Positions 45,555 through 54,694 of a stretch of 64,000 bases of DNA are shown piece after piece; position 1 is the first letter of the stretch; every line of letters begins with the position of its first letter. A program made the position numbers and the translations under genes. Origin of the DNA: Rhodoplanes serenus (lineage in GTDB: Bacteria > Pseudomonadota > Alphaproteobacteria > Rhizobiales > Xanthobacteraceae). A model generated the notes under the pieces. The model saw nothing but the letters and a program-made list of their open reading frames with translations, was not told the origin of the DNA and did no database searches. The stretch lies in contig CAMDDZ010000008.1 of assembly GCA_945893145.1 (NCBI GenBank), positions 1-64,000 on the forward strand, given 5' to 3'.

Positions 45555-46034
45555 TCACCCGCTCCGCTTCGGATACGGCTCACCAGTGGTCTTGCGCGAG
45601 TAGACCATGGCGCCGCTGTCGTCGCGCTCGACCTTCATGTCGATGTCGGAATAGACGGTGCGCTCGCTCTTCGCGCGCGTGCCGACCTCGATATAGACCG
45701 CATCGCGATCGGTGCGGTTGATCAGGCAATGGCCATTGCGGCTGTTGGCCGGAAAGCCCGCGGCGTCGCCGGCCTTCAGCACGGTCTCGCCTGCGTCCTC
45801 CTGCAACACGACCGCGCCTTCGATCACATAGACGAACTCGTCCTCGTTCTGATGCCAGTGGCGCTGCGACGACCAGGTGCCGGGCTTCAGCGTGGTCATG
45901 TTGACGCCAAACTGGTTCAGGCCAATGGCGTTGCCGAGCCGCTTGCGCTCGCGGCCGACCGTGACTTGCCGAAACGGGTCGGGATAGAGGCTGACGGTAT
46001 CGACCGGCAGCTTGGCGATATCGATCTTGGGCAT
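45555..46034 (-). CDS. Cupin-domain protein, tandem copy 2
   Basis: This 159-residue cupin ([23 protein letters not shown]) carries motif 1 [24 protein letters not shown] and [37 protein letters not shown]. It is a duplicate of the following gene, with roughly half the residues shared by eye. It sits between the thiolase (4-base gap) and copy 1. Homologues are often annotated as auxin-binding or transcription-factor-like cupins without evidence. Confidence 0.85.
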   Translation of the reverse strand: MPKIDIAKLPVDTVSLYPDPFRQVTVGRERKRLGNAIGLNQFGVNMTTLKPGTWSSQRHWHQNEDEFVYVIEGAVVLQEDAGETVLKAGDAAGFPANSRNGHCLINRTDRDAVYIEVGTRAKSERTVYSDIDMKVERDDSGAMVYSRKTTGEPYPKRSG

Positions 46035-46038
46035 GCAA

Positions 46039-47247
46039 TCACACGCGCTCAATGATCGTCGCGGTGCCCATGCCGACGCCGATGCAGAGCGTCACCAGGG
46101 CGGTGTTGAGATCGCGCCGCTCCAATTCATCGAGCACGGTGCCGAGGATCATGGCGCCGGTCGCGCCCAGCGGATGGCCCATCGCAATCGCGCCGCCGTT
46201 CACATTGATCTTGTCGTGCGGAATGTCGAGCGCCTGCATGTAACGCAGGATGACCGAGGCGAAGGCTTCGTTCAGCTCCCACAGGTCGATGTCCTTCGTG
46301 GTCATGCCGGCCTTGCGGAGGACCTTCTCGGTCACCGGGATCGGCCCGGTGAGCATGATGGCCGGCTCCGAGCCGATGTTGGCAAACTGGCGGATCCTGG
46401 CACGCGGCTTGAGACCCGCTGCCTTGCCGGCCTCGGCATTGCCGATCAGCACCGCCGCCGCGCCATCGACGATGCCCGACGAGTTGCCCGGCGTGTGCAC
46501 GTGATTGATCGCCTCGATTTCCGGATGCTTCTGCACCGCGACCGCGTCGAAGCCGCCCATCTCGCCCATCTGTATGAATGATGGGTTGAGCTGCGCCAGG
46601 TTTTGCATCGTGGTGGTCGGCCGCATGTGCTCGTCCTTGGCGAGCAGCGTGATGCCGTTGATGTCCTTGACCGGCACCACCGAATTCTTGAACCGGCCAT
46701 CTTCCCAGGATTTCCCGGCGCGCTTTTGGCTCTCGACCGCGTAGGCGTCCACGTCGTCGCGCGAGAAGCCATATTTGGTCGCGATCAGATCGGCCGAGAT
46801 GCCCTGCGGCATGAAATAGGATTTCAGCGCAATCGACGGATCGACCGGCCATGCGCCGCCCGAGGCACCGATGCCGACGCGGCTCATGGATTCGACGCCG
46901 CCGCCGATCGTCATGTCGTGCTGGCCGGACATCACCTCGGCCGCGGCGAAGTTCACCGCATCGAGGCCCGACGCGCAGAAGCGGTTGATCTGAATGCCCG
47001 GCACCTCGTCGCCGAAGCCCGCCATGATCGCGGCGACGCGCGCGATATCGCCGCCCGCCTCGCCGACCGGATCGACGCAGCCCAGCACCACGTCATCCAC
47101 CAGCTTCGGTGCGAGCTTGTTGCGCTCCCGGATGGCGGCGAGCGCATGGCTCGCCAAATTGAGCGCCGTCACCTCGTGCAGCGCGCCGTCCTGTTTGCCG
47201 CGGCCGCGCGGGGTACGAACGGCGTCGTAGATAAAGGCGTCGGTCAT
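46039..47247 (-). CDS. fadA: Acetyl-CoA acetyltransferase / 3-ketoacyl-CoA thiolase
   Basis: The 402-residue thiolase has nucleophile Cys91 in [15 protein letters not shown]. The His motif is [20 protein letters not shown], and the C-terminal catalytic Cys lies in [19 protein letters not shown]. The enzyme performs the last step of beta-oxidation. It lies between the acyl-CoA dehydrogenase (18-base gap) and the cupin pair in a five-gene minus-strand operon. Confidence 0.95.
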   Translation of the reverse strand: MTDAFIYDAVRTPRGRGKQDGALHEVTALNLASHALAAIRERNKLAPKLVDDVVLGCVDPVGEAGGDIARVAAIMAGFGDEVPGIQINRFCASGLDAVNFAAAEVMSGQHDMTIGGGVESMSRVGIGASGGAWPVDPSIALKSYFMPQGISADLIATKYGFSRDDVDAYAVESQKRAGKSWEDGRFKNSVVPVKDINGITLLAKDEHMRPTTTMQNLAQLNPSFIQMGEMGGFDAVAVQKHPEIEAINHVHTPGNSSGIVDGAAAVLIGNAEAGKAAGLKPRARIRQFANIGSEPAIMLTGPIPVTEKVLRKAGMTTKDIDLWELNEAFASVILRYMQALDIPHDKINVNGGAIAMGHPLGATGAMILGTVLDELERRDLNTALVTLCIGVGMGTATIIERV

Positions 47248-47265
47248 TGGGCTCTCCTGCGCGCC

Positions 47266-48423
47266 CTAAAGGCTGCGCGCGATCATCAGCTTCATGATCT
47301 CGTTCGTCCCCGCATAGATGCGCATGACGCGAGCGTCACGGTAGAGGCGCGAGATCGGATATTCGTCCATAAAGCCGTAGCCGCCGAACAATTGCAGGCA
47401 GCGGTCTACGACCTTGCCGAGCAGGTCGGTGGTCCAATACTTGCCCATCGAGGCGGTCACGGTGTCGAGCTCGCCCCTGAGATGCCGCTCGATGGAATGA
47501 TCGACGAACACCTTGGCAACCGTCACGTCAGTCTTGCAGGCCGCAAGTTCGAACTGCGTGTTCTGGAATTCGATGATCTTCTTGCCGAAGGCCTGGCGCT
47601 GCTTGACGTAGTCGACGGTGAGCGCAAGCGCGCGCTCCATCATGGCGACCGCATGCACCGACACGATCAGCCGCTCCTGCGGCAATTCGGTCATCAGTTG
47701 CGCGAAGCCCTGGCCTTCCTCGGAACCGAGCAGATTCTCGGTCGGCAGCGACACGTCCTCGAAGAACAATTCCGACGTATCGGCGGAATCGTAGCCGAGC
47801 TTTTTGAGCTTCCGTCCGCGGCGAAAACCCGGCGCGTCGTCGGTTTCCACCACCATGAGCGAGATGCCCTTGTGGCGCTCCTTGGGATCAGTCTTGGCCA
47901 CCACGACGATCAAATTGGCGTGCTGGCCATTGGTGATGAAGGTTTTCGAGCCGTTCAGCAGATAGCGGTTGCCCTTCTTCACTGCCGTGGTGCGCACACC
48001 TTGCAGGTCGGAGCCGGTGCCGGGCTCGCTCATCGCGATGGCGCCGACCAGTTCACCGGTAGCGAGCTTGGGCAGCCAGCGCTTCTTCTGCTCCTCGGAG
48101 CCGTAATGCAAAATGTAAGGCGCGACGATGCCGGAATGCAGCGGCGCACCGAAGGTGTCGAAGCCGGCGAGACTGTATTGCCGGTTGATGACGGCTTCAT
48201 GCGCGAAGCTGCCACCGGCGCCACCGTATTGCTCCGGCATCGAGGCACACAGCAGGCCCGCCGCGCCGGCCTGGGTCCAGACCTCGCGCGGATACATGTG
48301 CTCGTCGTGCCACTTGTCGAGATGCGGCACGAATTCGGTGTGCATGAAACGCCCCGCCTGCTCTTCCAACAGCACGAGGTCCTCGGTCATCCAGGCCGGG
48401 CGCGGAAGATTGACGGCGTCCAT
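47266..48423 (-). CDS. Acyl-CoA dehydrogenase
   Basis: The 385-residue FAD enzyme follows the acyl-CoA dehydrogenase pattern: IAMSEPGTGSDLQGVRT, SKTFITNGQHANLIVVVAKTDP, RQAFGKKIIEFQNTQFELA and the C-terminal YRDARVMRIYAGTNEIMKLMIARSL. It probably uses long or branched acyl-CoA. It is the first gene of the operon with thiolase, cupins and the FadJ-like enzyme. The ATG at 48423 gives MDAVNLPRPAWMTEDL; longer in-frame extensions run into the antisense of the next gene. Confidence 0.94.
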   Translation of the reverse strand: MDAVNLPRPAWMTEDLVLLEEQAGRFMHTEFVPHLDKWHDEHMYPREVWTQAGAAGLLCASMPEQYGGAGGSFAHEAVINRQYSLAGFDTFGAPLHSGIVAPYILHYGSEEQKKRWLPKLATGELVGAIAMSEPGTGSDLQGVRTTAVKKGNRYLLNGSKTFITNGQHANLIVVVAKTDPKERHKGISLMVVETDDAPGFRRGRKLKKLGYDSADTSELFFEDVSLPTENLLGSEEGQGFAQLMTELPQERLIVSVHAVAMMERALALTVDYVKQRQAFGKKIIEFQNTQFELAACKTDVTVAKVFVDHSIERHLRGELDTVTASMGKYWTTDLLGKVVDRCLQLFGGYGFMDEYPISRLYRDARVMRIYAGTNEIMKLMIARSL

Positions 48424-48497
48424 GGCGGGCTCTTGTTGCGGGCTTGGTCGAATCCGGAGCCGCACCATAGCGGCAGGCGGCAAGCCGCGCGAGTATA

Positions 48498-49352
48498 CTA
48501 GATGCGATAAGTCAGCCGCGAAATTCCAATGATGGCGAGCCGCGTTAGCTCCCATTCGATCAAGAGCGCCGCGAGCCCGATGGGCCAGTACCACGGACTC
48601 AGCACGCCGTCTGCGGTGCGGATAAAGCCGAGCGTGCCGGCAAAAACAAGCAGAAAGCCCATCACCGCGACCGGGCCGATCAGCGCCGCGATGCGCAGCT
48701 CGCCGAGATCGGCGCGGCGCGCGTTCACGGCCCAATGCAGCACGAACAACGGCACCAGCGGCAGCGCGCTCAGGCGGCCAACCAACGAATGCGCGTCGGC
48801 AAACGCATAAGCGACGAGCGACACGATCAGGAACGACACCACGAACCAGAAAATCCGCTCCCCGCGGTCGCGCAGGAAATCGCGCAGGCCTTCGCTGCGC
48901 GCTGGCGGTGGCGGCAATGGCTGCCCGGTCTGGCGCAGCCGCCAGAATGCCCAGGCGGCGCATATGCAAATCAGAATGCCGGTCGCAACCGCGATATTCG
49001 AGCGATAGGGCCAAATCGTAGGCCATTCGAAAAACACTGCGAGCGCCGCCCAGATCAGCAGACAAATCGCGATGGCAAGCCATTCGTGAAATCCGCGCCG
49101 CAATGCAATGAACAGCGCCGGCAGCAGGCTGTTGAAGAACATCAGCGGAAAGATGCCGACGATGATTTCGTCGGCCAGCTTGTCGGTCACCGTCAGCAGT
49201 ACGATGCCGTTGAGCGTCGGAAACGTCAGCGTCATGCCGACGGCGCGCGGATTGACGTTGCGCACCGTCCAGAGAATCCAGACGAAGGCGAGCGTGCCGA
49301 GTACGAGCTTGAGTGTCAGCGCCACAGCTGCAAACCTAGCCGAGCGCGACAA
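48498..49352 (-). CDS. Multi-pass membrane protein of unknown function
   Basis: The 284-residue protein has about eight hydrophobic helices and few charged loops. Segments include LTLKLVLGTLAFVWILWTV, WLAIAICLLIWAALAVFFEW and IFWFVVSFLIVSLVAYAF. One longer polar loop reads RQTGQPLPPPPARSEGLRDFLRDRGER. No family motif was recognised. It lies between the acyl-CoA dehydrogenase operon and a divergent Bug gene; a role in transport is possible but unsupported. Confidence 0.7.
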   Translation of the reverse strand: MSRSARFAAVALTLKLVLGTLAFVWILWTVRNVNPRAVGMTLTFPTLNGIVLLTVTDKLADEIIVGIFPLMFFNSLLPALFIALRRGFHEWLAIAICLLIWAALAVFFEWPTIWPYRSNIAVATGILICICAAWAFWRLRQTGQPLPPPPARSEGLRDFLRDRGERIFWFVVSFLIVSLVAYAFADAHSLVGRLSALPLVPLFVLHWAVNARRADLGELRIAALIGPVAVMGFLLVFAGTLGFIRTADGVLSPWYWPIGLAALLIEWELTRLAIIGISRLTYRI

Positions 49353-49414
49353 CGTGGCCTAGCTCCGCGCAACTCTCGGCCTCATAATGCGGAAAATTCC
49401 GGGAGGTCGCGCCG

Positions 49415-50386
49415 ATGAACACGCTGCTTCGATCCGCCGTGGTTTCGGCATTGCTCATCGGCACGCTCGGCACAGCGCAAGCGCAAACCTGGCCTGACCG
49501 GCCCCTCAAGTTCATCAGCTCGCAGGCCGCGGGCGGCGGCACCGACATCATCGGCCGCCTCATGGCAGATCAGCTTGCGGCCCGCGTCGGCCAGCCGGTC
49601 GTCTATGAGAACCGGCCGGGCGGCGGCAACGTCATCGGCACACAAGCGGCGGCGCGCTCGGCGCCGGACGGCTACACCTATTTCTACGCGACCGCTGCCG
49701 CGCTGGTGGTCGATCCCTACACGTTCAAGTCGCTGCCTTACGATCCCATCAAGGACTTCACGGTGATCTCGCGCATCGCCGAGGTCTCTTTCATGGTGCT
49801 GGCGCATCCCGACGTGCCGGCGAAGAACTTGGCCGAGCTGTTCGCCTATGCCAAGGCCAACCCGGACAAGGTCGCGGTCGCGACCGACGGCGCGCGGCGG
49901 TTCTCCGGCATGATCGCGGCCTGGCTCAACAAACTCGCCGGGACCAACATTCCCTACGTGCCTTACACGCAAATGACGCAAGGTGTGCAGGACGTGCTCG
50001 CCGGCCGGGTGCAACTCATCATCATCGCGGTACCGGCCGCCAAGGGGCACGTCGCGGCCGGCAAGCTCCGTCCACTCGCCGTGACGTCGCTGCAACGGCT
50101 GCCGGAATTCCCCGGCGTGCCGGCCGTCGCCGAAACCTTCCCGGGCTTCGACTTCGCTGGCTGGTTTGCGCTGGCGGTGCCAACCGGCGTGCCCGCGCCG
50201 ATCGTTGAGCGCGTGCATCAGGAGGTGAACGCCATCCTCAAGGACCCCGCGGTTGCGGATAAACTCAGGAGCATGGGCTTCGTCCCCTACGCCGGCGGCA
50301 CGCTGAAGCAGACCCAGGACTACATCGCGGCGCAGCACGCGGCATGGGGCAAGCTCGTGCGCGAGATCGGATTGCAACCGGAATGA
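49415..50386 (+). CDS. Bug-family (TctC-like) periplasmic solute-binding protein
   Basis: The 323-residue receptor has a Sec signal peptide ending AQAQT. Bug motifs follow: WPDRPLKFISSQAAGGGTDIIGRLMADQLAARVGQPVVYENRPGGGNVIGTQAA and PYVPYTQMTQGVQDVLAGRVQLIIIAVPAAKGH. It is an orphan, with no TctAB genes in the window. It is followed by a flavin monooxygenase and a GlcG-like gene on the same strand, suggesting an uptake-plus-catabolism unit for an aromatic acid. Confidence 0.93.
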   Translation: MNTLLRSAVVSALLIGTLGTAQAQTWPDRPLKFISSQAAGGGTDIIGRLMADQLAARVGQPVVYENRPGGGNVIGTQAAARSAPDGYTYFYATAAALVVDPYTFKSLPYDPIKDFTVISRIAEVSFMVLAHPDVPAKNLAELFAYAKANPDKVAVATDGARRFSGMIAAWLNKLAGTNIPYVPYTQMTQGVQDVLAGRVQLIIIAVPAAKGHVAAGKLRPLAVTSLQRLPEFPGVPAVAETFPGFDFAGWFALAVPTGVPAPIVERVHQEVNAILKDPAVADKLRSMGFVPYAGGTLKQTQDYIAAQHAAWGKLVREIGLQPE

Positions 50387-50443
50387 GTGGCTTGTGCATG
50401 AGCGACTTGCACCGGTCCGCGCCGCAAGCCTAACAAGGTTGTG

Positions 50444-51682
50444 ATGGACACGATCATCATTGGCGGCGGCATCGGCGGCTTGACGCTGGCGCTGCATGCC
50501 GCGAAGGTCGCGGGCCGCATCCGCGTGTTCGAGGCCGCGGCCGAAATGAAGGCGCTCGGCGTCGGCATCAATCTCGGCGCGCACGCCATGAAGGAGATGA
50601 GCGCGATCGGGCTGGAGGACGCGCTCGTCGCGACCTCCTGCCAGCCGCAGGACTACGCGTTCTTCACCCGTCACGGCCAGCTCGTCTATCGCCAGCCTTG
50701 GGGCAAGGCCGCCGGCCACCTCTGGCCGCACATTTCGCTGCTGCGCTCCGATCTCCAGCGCGTGCTGCTCGGCGCCGTGCGCGAGCGGATCGGCGACGAA
50801 AACTTCTTCACCGGCCACCGCTGCACCGGCGTCACGCAGAGCGGCGGCCGCGTCACCGCGCATTTCGCCGCTCCCGACAATACGGCGCTGCCGCCGGTGG
50901 AGGGCGATGTGCTGATCGCCTGCGACGGCGTGCACTCGGCAGTGCGCGCGCAGTTCTATCCGAACGAAGGCCCGTTCTGCTTTCGCGGCCTCAACCTTTG
51001 GCGTGGCACGACGGTGACCAAGCCTTATCTCACCGGCGCGAGTTTGGCCCGCGTCGGCGCGCGCCACTCGACCATCATCATTTATCCGCTGCGCAACAAT
51101 TACGACGGACAGGGCAACCAGCTCGTCAACTGGGTTTGCGAGATCGAACGCGACGTGGCGGTGCCGATGGACTGGAACAAGCCGGGGCGGCTGGAAGATT
51201 TCTTCCCGACGTACAAGGACTGGGTGTTCGACTGGATGAACGTGCCGGAGCTGATCCGCAACGCCACGCAAATCCTGTCCTATCCGATGGTCGATCGCGA
51301 TCCGCTGCCGCGCTGGACCTTCGAGCGCGTCACGCTGCTCGGCGATGCCGCGCACCCGATGTATCCGCAGGGTGGCAACGGCGGCGCGCAGGCGATCCTC
51401 GACGCGGCGGCGCTGGCGCGCCTGCTCAAACGCGAGAGCGATCCCATCGCGGCGCTGCGTGCTTACGAGAGCGAACGACTGCCGGTCACCAGCAAGATCG
51501 TGGTGCAGAACCGCACCGCGCCGCCGAACCTGCTGGTCGATCTGGTCGAGCAGCGCACCGGCGACAAGCCGTTCAAACGGCTGGAGGACGTCATCAGCCA
51601 GGACGAGATGAAGGCGATCATGGAAGACTACCAGAAGACCGCCGGCTATCACGTCAATCAGGTTTCAAGACCACAGGGGTAA
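50444..51682 (+). CDS. FAD-dependent aromatic hydroxylase (UbiH/salicylate-hydroxylase family)
   Basis: The 412-residue flavoprotein monooxygenase has the N-terminal GxGxxG (IIIGGGIGGLTLALHAAKVAG), the DG motif in LIACDGVHSAVRAQFYP, and the GD motif in LLGDAAHPMYPQGGNGGAQAILDA. It resembles 3-hydroxybenzoate 6-hydroxylase and salicylate hydroxylase types that insert one oxygen into phenolic acids. The substrate is not determinable. A GTG at 50441 precedes the ATG at 50444. It lies 57 bases after a Bug receptor and 4 bases before the GlcG-like gene. Confidence 0.9.
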   Translation: MDTIIIGGGIGGLTLALHAAKVAGRIRVFEAAAEMKALGVGINLGAHAMKEMSAIGLEDALVATSCQPQDYAFFTRHGQLVYRQPWGKAAGHLWPHISLLRSDLQRVLLGAVRERIGDENFFTGHRCTGVTQSGGRVTAHFAAPDNTALPPVEGDVLIACDGVHSAVRAQFYPNEGPFCFRGLNLWRGTTVTKPYLTGASLARVGARHSTIIIYPLRNNYDGQGNQLVNWVCEIERDVAVPMDWNKPGRLEDFFPTYKDWVFDWMNVPELIRNATQILSYPMVDRDPLPRWTFERVTLLGDAAHPMYPQGGNGGAQAILDAAALARLLKRESDPIAALRAYESERLPVTSKIVVQNRTAPPNLLVDLVEQRTGDKPFKRLEDVISQDEMKAIMEDYQKTAGYHVNQVSRPQG

Positions 51683-51685
51683 TCA

Positions 51686-52108
51686 ATGGCAGACACTGCA
51701 GCTTCTCTGAAACTCACGATCGATGGCGCGATGAAACTCCTCCAGGCCGCGATGGCGAAGGCGCACGACATGAAGGTGCCGGAGTGCATCGCGGTGGTCG
51801 ATGCCGGCGGGCACCTGCTCGCCTTCGCCCGCATGGACGGCGCGTTTGTGCTGTCGTTCGACACCGCGCTGGTGAAGGCGATGACGGCCGCATCCTACGG
51901 CATGCCGACCGGCGAGATTCCGGCCGGCATCGACATCAAGCTTGCCATCGCGACCCAAGGAAAACGCGTCAACCTGCCCGGCGGATTGCCGATCATCGTC
52001 GATGGCCACGTCATCGGTGGCATTGGCGTCGGCTCCGGCACCGGCGAGGAAGACCGGCAGGTGGCGAACGCCGCGCTCGCAGCGCTGACCGGCGCGAAGC
52101 GGTTCTAG
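51686..52108 (+). CDS. GlcG/HbpS-like heme-binding-fold protein (DUF336)
   Basis: The 140-residue protein has the GlcG/PduO-C fold pattern: MKLLQAAMAKAHDMKVPECIAVVDAGGHLLAFARMDGAF, SYGMPTGEIPAGIDIKLAI and LPGGLPIIVDGHVIGGIGVGSGTGEEDRQVANAALAAL. Some members bind heme or cobalamin, and many sit in catabolic operons without a known role. It follows the flavin monooxygenase by 3 bases and is surely co-transcribed with it. Confidence 0.9.
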   Translation: MADTAASLKLTIDGAMKLLQAAMAKAHDMKVPECIAVVDAGGHLLAFARMDGAFVLSFDTALVKAMTAASYGMPTGEIPAGIDIKLAIATQGKRVNLPGGLPIIVDGHVIGGIGVGSGTGEEDRQVANAALAALTGAKRF

Positions 52109-52203
52109 GCAACATCGGCGCTGGCGGTTGCATCCCGGTTGCGTCATCGTGGCAACGCATTGACAAACCAACACTGAATTGAAGAAATGGACTGGGAGCG
52201 GTC

Positions 52204-53772
52204 ATGGCAGACGACGGCAAGAGTATTTTCGTCGGCAAGGGTGAGAAGCCCGAGGCGCTGACACTTGCCTTCGGCAACCGCCACGGACTGATCACCGGCG
52301 CGACCGGCACCGGCAAAACCGTCACGCTGCAAGTGCTGGCCGAAGGATTTTCTCGCGTCGGCGTTCCGGTGTTCGCAGCCGACATCAAGGGCGATCTCGC
52401 CGGCATCGCTGCCGTGGGCGACGCCAAGCCCGCGTTCGTCGAGCGTGCTAAAAGCCTCGGCATCGCCTACGAGCCCGATGAATTTCCCGCCGTGCTGTGG
52501 GACATCTTCGGCGAGCAGGGTCATCCCATCCGCGCGACGATCGCCGAGATGGGGCCGCTGCTGCTTTCGCGCATGATGGACCTCAACGACACGCAAGAGG
52601 GTGTGCTCAACATCGCCTTCAAGATCGCCGACGAGCAGGCGCTGGCGCTGCTCGACCTGAAGGATCTGCGCGCGATGCTTGGCTTCATCGCCGAACACGC
52701 AACCGAACTGCAGAAGCAATACGGCAACGTGTCGGGCGCGTCGGTCGGCACCATCCAGCGCCAGCTTTTGGTGCTCGAGGCGCAGGGCGGCCCGAAATTC
52801 TTTGGCGAGCCCGCGCTCGACATCAAGGACCTGATGCGCACCGACCGCGACGGCCGCGGCGTCATCAACATCCTGGCCGCCGACAAGCTGATGCAGAGCC
52901 CGCGGCTCTACGCCACGTTCCTGCTGTGGCTGATGTCGGAGCTGTTCGAGGAGATGCCCGAGGTCGGCGACCTGGAGAAGCCGAAGCTCGTGTTCTTCTT
53001 CGACGAGGCGCACCTGTTGTTCAATGACGCCCCGAAGGCGCTGCTGACGCGCATCGAGCAGGTGGTGCGGCTGATCCGCTCCAAAGGCGTCGGCGTCTAT
53101 TTCGTCACGCAGAACCCGCTCGATGTTCCCGAGACAGTGTTGGCGCAACTTGGCAACCGCGTGCAGCATGCGTTGCGCGCGTTCACGCCGCGCGATCAGC
53201 GCGCCGTCCGCGCCGCCGCCGAGACATTCCGGCCTAATCCCAAGCTCAACACCGGGCAGGTCATCACCGAACTCGGCAAGGGCGAGGCGCTGGTGTCGTT
53301 CCTCGAAGGCAACGGCGTTCCCGCGATGGTCGACCGCACCATGATCCGGCCGCCGACCGCGCGCGTTGGCGTGCTGACGCCGGACGAACGCAAGGCGCTC
53401 ATTGCTGCGAGCCCCATGAAGGGAAAATACGACACACCGGTCGATTCGGAATCGGCGTTCGAGATGTTGCAGAAGCGCACGCAGGACCCGCACTCGCCGG
53501 GCGGCACCGCGCAAGGCCAGCCGGTTCCGGAGTCCGGCGGACTGCTCGGCAGTCTCGGCAGCGTGCTGGGCGGAATTTTCGGCACCAATCGTCCGCGCGG
53601 CGAACGGCTTTCGACCGGTCAGATCGTCGCGCGCGAAATCACCCGCTCGGTCACCACGCGCGTCGCCGGCAAGATCGCCGCCGACTTCGGCAGGCAGATC
53701 GCCGGCTCGGTCGGCGGCACGGTCGGACGCGCCATCGTGCGCGGCACGCTGGGCGGCATCCTGCGCCGCTGA
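52204..53772 (+). CDS. HerA-like ATPase / DUF853 helicase
   Basis: The 522-residue P-loop ATPase has Walker A GATGTGKT (32-39), a Walker B-like [12 protein letters not shown] near 261-272, and the arginine-rich [11 protein letters not shown] sensor stretch. The C-terminus is Gly/Arg-rich ([22 protein letters not shown]). The DUF853 group belongs to the HerA/FtsK superfamily of DNA-pumping ATPases. HerA partners with NurA nuclease or SIR2-type proteins in some defence systems, but no such partner gene lies next to it, and stand-alone copies are common in proteobacteria. Confidence 0.92.
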   Translation: MADDGKSIFVGKGEKPEALTLAFGNRHGLITGATGTGKTVTLQVLAEGFSRVGVPVFAADIKGDLAGIAAVGDAKPAFVERAKSLGIAYEPDEFPAVLWDIFGEQGHPIRATIAEMGPLLLSRMMDLNDTQEGVLNIAFKIADEQALALLDLKDLRAMLGFIAEHATELQKQYGNVSGASVGTIQRQLLVLEAQGGPKFFGEPALDIKDLMRTDRDGRGVINILAADKLMQSPRLYATFLLWLMSELFEEMPEVGDLEKPKLVFFFDEAHLLFNDAPKALLTRIEQVVRLIRSKGVGVYFVTQNPLDVPETVLAQLGNRVQHALRAFTPRDQRAVRAAAETFRPNPKLNTGQVITELGKGEALVSFLEGNGVPAMVDRTMIRPPTARVGVLTPDERKALIAASPMKGKYDTPVDSESAFEMLQKRTQDPHSPGGTAQGQPVPESGGLLGSLGSVLGGIFGTNRPRGERLSTGQIVAREITRSVTTRVAGKIAADFGRQIAGSVGGTVGRAIVRGTLGGILRR

Positions 53773-54202
53773 ACGGCGCCTCTTTCCCTTATCTTTCCAA
53801 TCCGACCGCAGAAATCTGCTATCCGCGGCATGCTGTGAGAGAATGAAAATCTCCTTTTTTCTCAGGGATTAGCAGCGAACCCCATGACAAAAATTTAATC
53901 GACGTTTCTGCTTGCGCGCACCTACCGCGCCGCCGAACCGCCCTCACATCCCAATAGTGAATGCCGGGAGAGGGCGAATGTTTTCAACACATCATCGCGT
54001 CGTCATCGCACTGAAACGCTGATCGCACCACGGCGCGCTGCGCCGCTGGTTCGCAATGCCGATGAGTGCCGTCGAACAGGTTGCATCAGCGCCCCTCTCG
54101 GGATGCTGGCGCGCCAACGCGATCCCTCGCCTGGAAACTTGATGCCATAGGAGCTTGCTGCACTTCACCCACTTCAACTTTATCCAAACCCCGAGGAGTA
54201 CC
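53773..54202. other. Intergenic region with a possible leader peptide
   Basis: No gene of normal size was seen in these 430 bases. A 14-codon ORF at 53978-54022 (MFSTHHRVVIALKR) follows GGGAGAGGGCGA, a good ribosome-binding site, and could be a leader peptide. AT-rich sequence lies before it. Downstream GC-rich pairing (CGGCGCGC/GCGCCGC-like) is weak. The promoter of the next gene is presumably here. Confidence 0.35.
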
Positions 54203-54664
54203 ATGCGCACTCAGCACTCGAAGGGCCTTACGGCGGACCTCACCTCCTCTGCTGCCGTCCTGCCCCGCGATTTTTCGTCTGCCTTTCTGCTGTTCGGTTC
54301 GGCCATCGCACTCACGGCGATGTCCACTTTGTTTGTTGCACATCGATCCGATGTGGTCGCAGCACCGGTCTGCCAAACCAATCCGATAGCGCTTTTGTTT
54401 GGCACAAGCCTCACCACCACGATGACGGTGACAGGCGACCGGCCCTGCTCGATCTGGGTCCGCCCGGTCGGTGCGTCGGTCAACGAGCTGAGTGTCACGC
54501 AATCGCCGCAGTACGGTGCCGTCAGCCCGCGTGGCCGCACCGGTGTGATCTATCGCGCGCAAAAAGATTTCAGAGGCGAGGACTCCTTCGCCTTCTCCAT
54601 GGAAGGCCGATCGGGCGCCAACGCGGGCGCTGCGGTCGTGCTGGTCAACGTCACCGTGAAGTAA
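54203..54664 (+). CDS. Membrane-anchored or secreted Ig-like-fold protein, unknown function
   Basis: The 153-residue protein has a hydrophobic segment (FLLFGSAIALTAMSTLFVAH, about 30-50) that could be an uncleaved signal anchor. A beta-rich domain follows (TTMTVTGDRPCSIWVRPVGASVNELSVTQSPQYGAVSPRGRTGVIYR). It ends in a cadherin/Ig-like strand pattern (FRGEDSFAFSMEGRS...AAVVLVNVTVK). The YRAxKxFxGEDSFxF signature appears in bacterial Ig-like repeats. The ATG at 54203 follows CGAGGAGTACC. The function is not recognised. Confidence 0.7.
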   Translation: MRTQHSKGLTADLTSSAAVLPRDFSSAFLLFGSAIALTAMSTLFVAHRSDVVAAPVCQTNPIALLFGTSLTTTMTVTGDRPCSIWVRPVGASVNELSVTQSPQYGAVSPRGRTGVIYRAQKDFRGEDSFAFSMEGRSGANAGAAVVLVNVTVK

Positions 54665-54694
54665 CCGGCGGGGGCCGAAGGCGCTGGCAGCGGG

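Noticed and set aside
46603-48501. 632-codon plus-strand ORF
   Set aside because: Antisense of the thiolase and acyl-CoA dehydrogenase genes.
49382-51652. 756-codon minus-strand ORF
   Set aside because: Antisense of the Bug receptor and flavin monooxygenase genes, both with clear motifs.
52204-53772. HerA-like ATPase as part of a HerA-based defence system
   Set aside because: No NurA, SIR2 or DUF4297-type partner lies next to it, and DUF853 proteins are common solitary genes. A defence role is unsupported.
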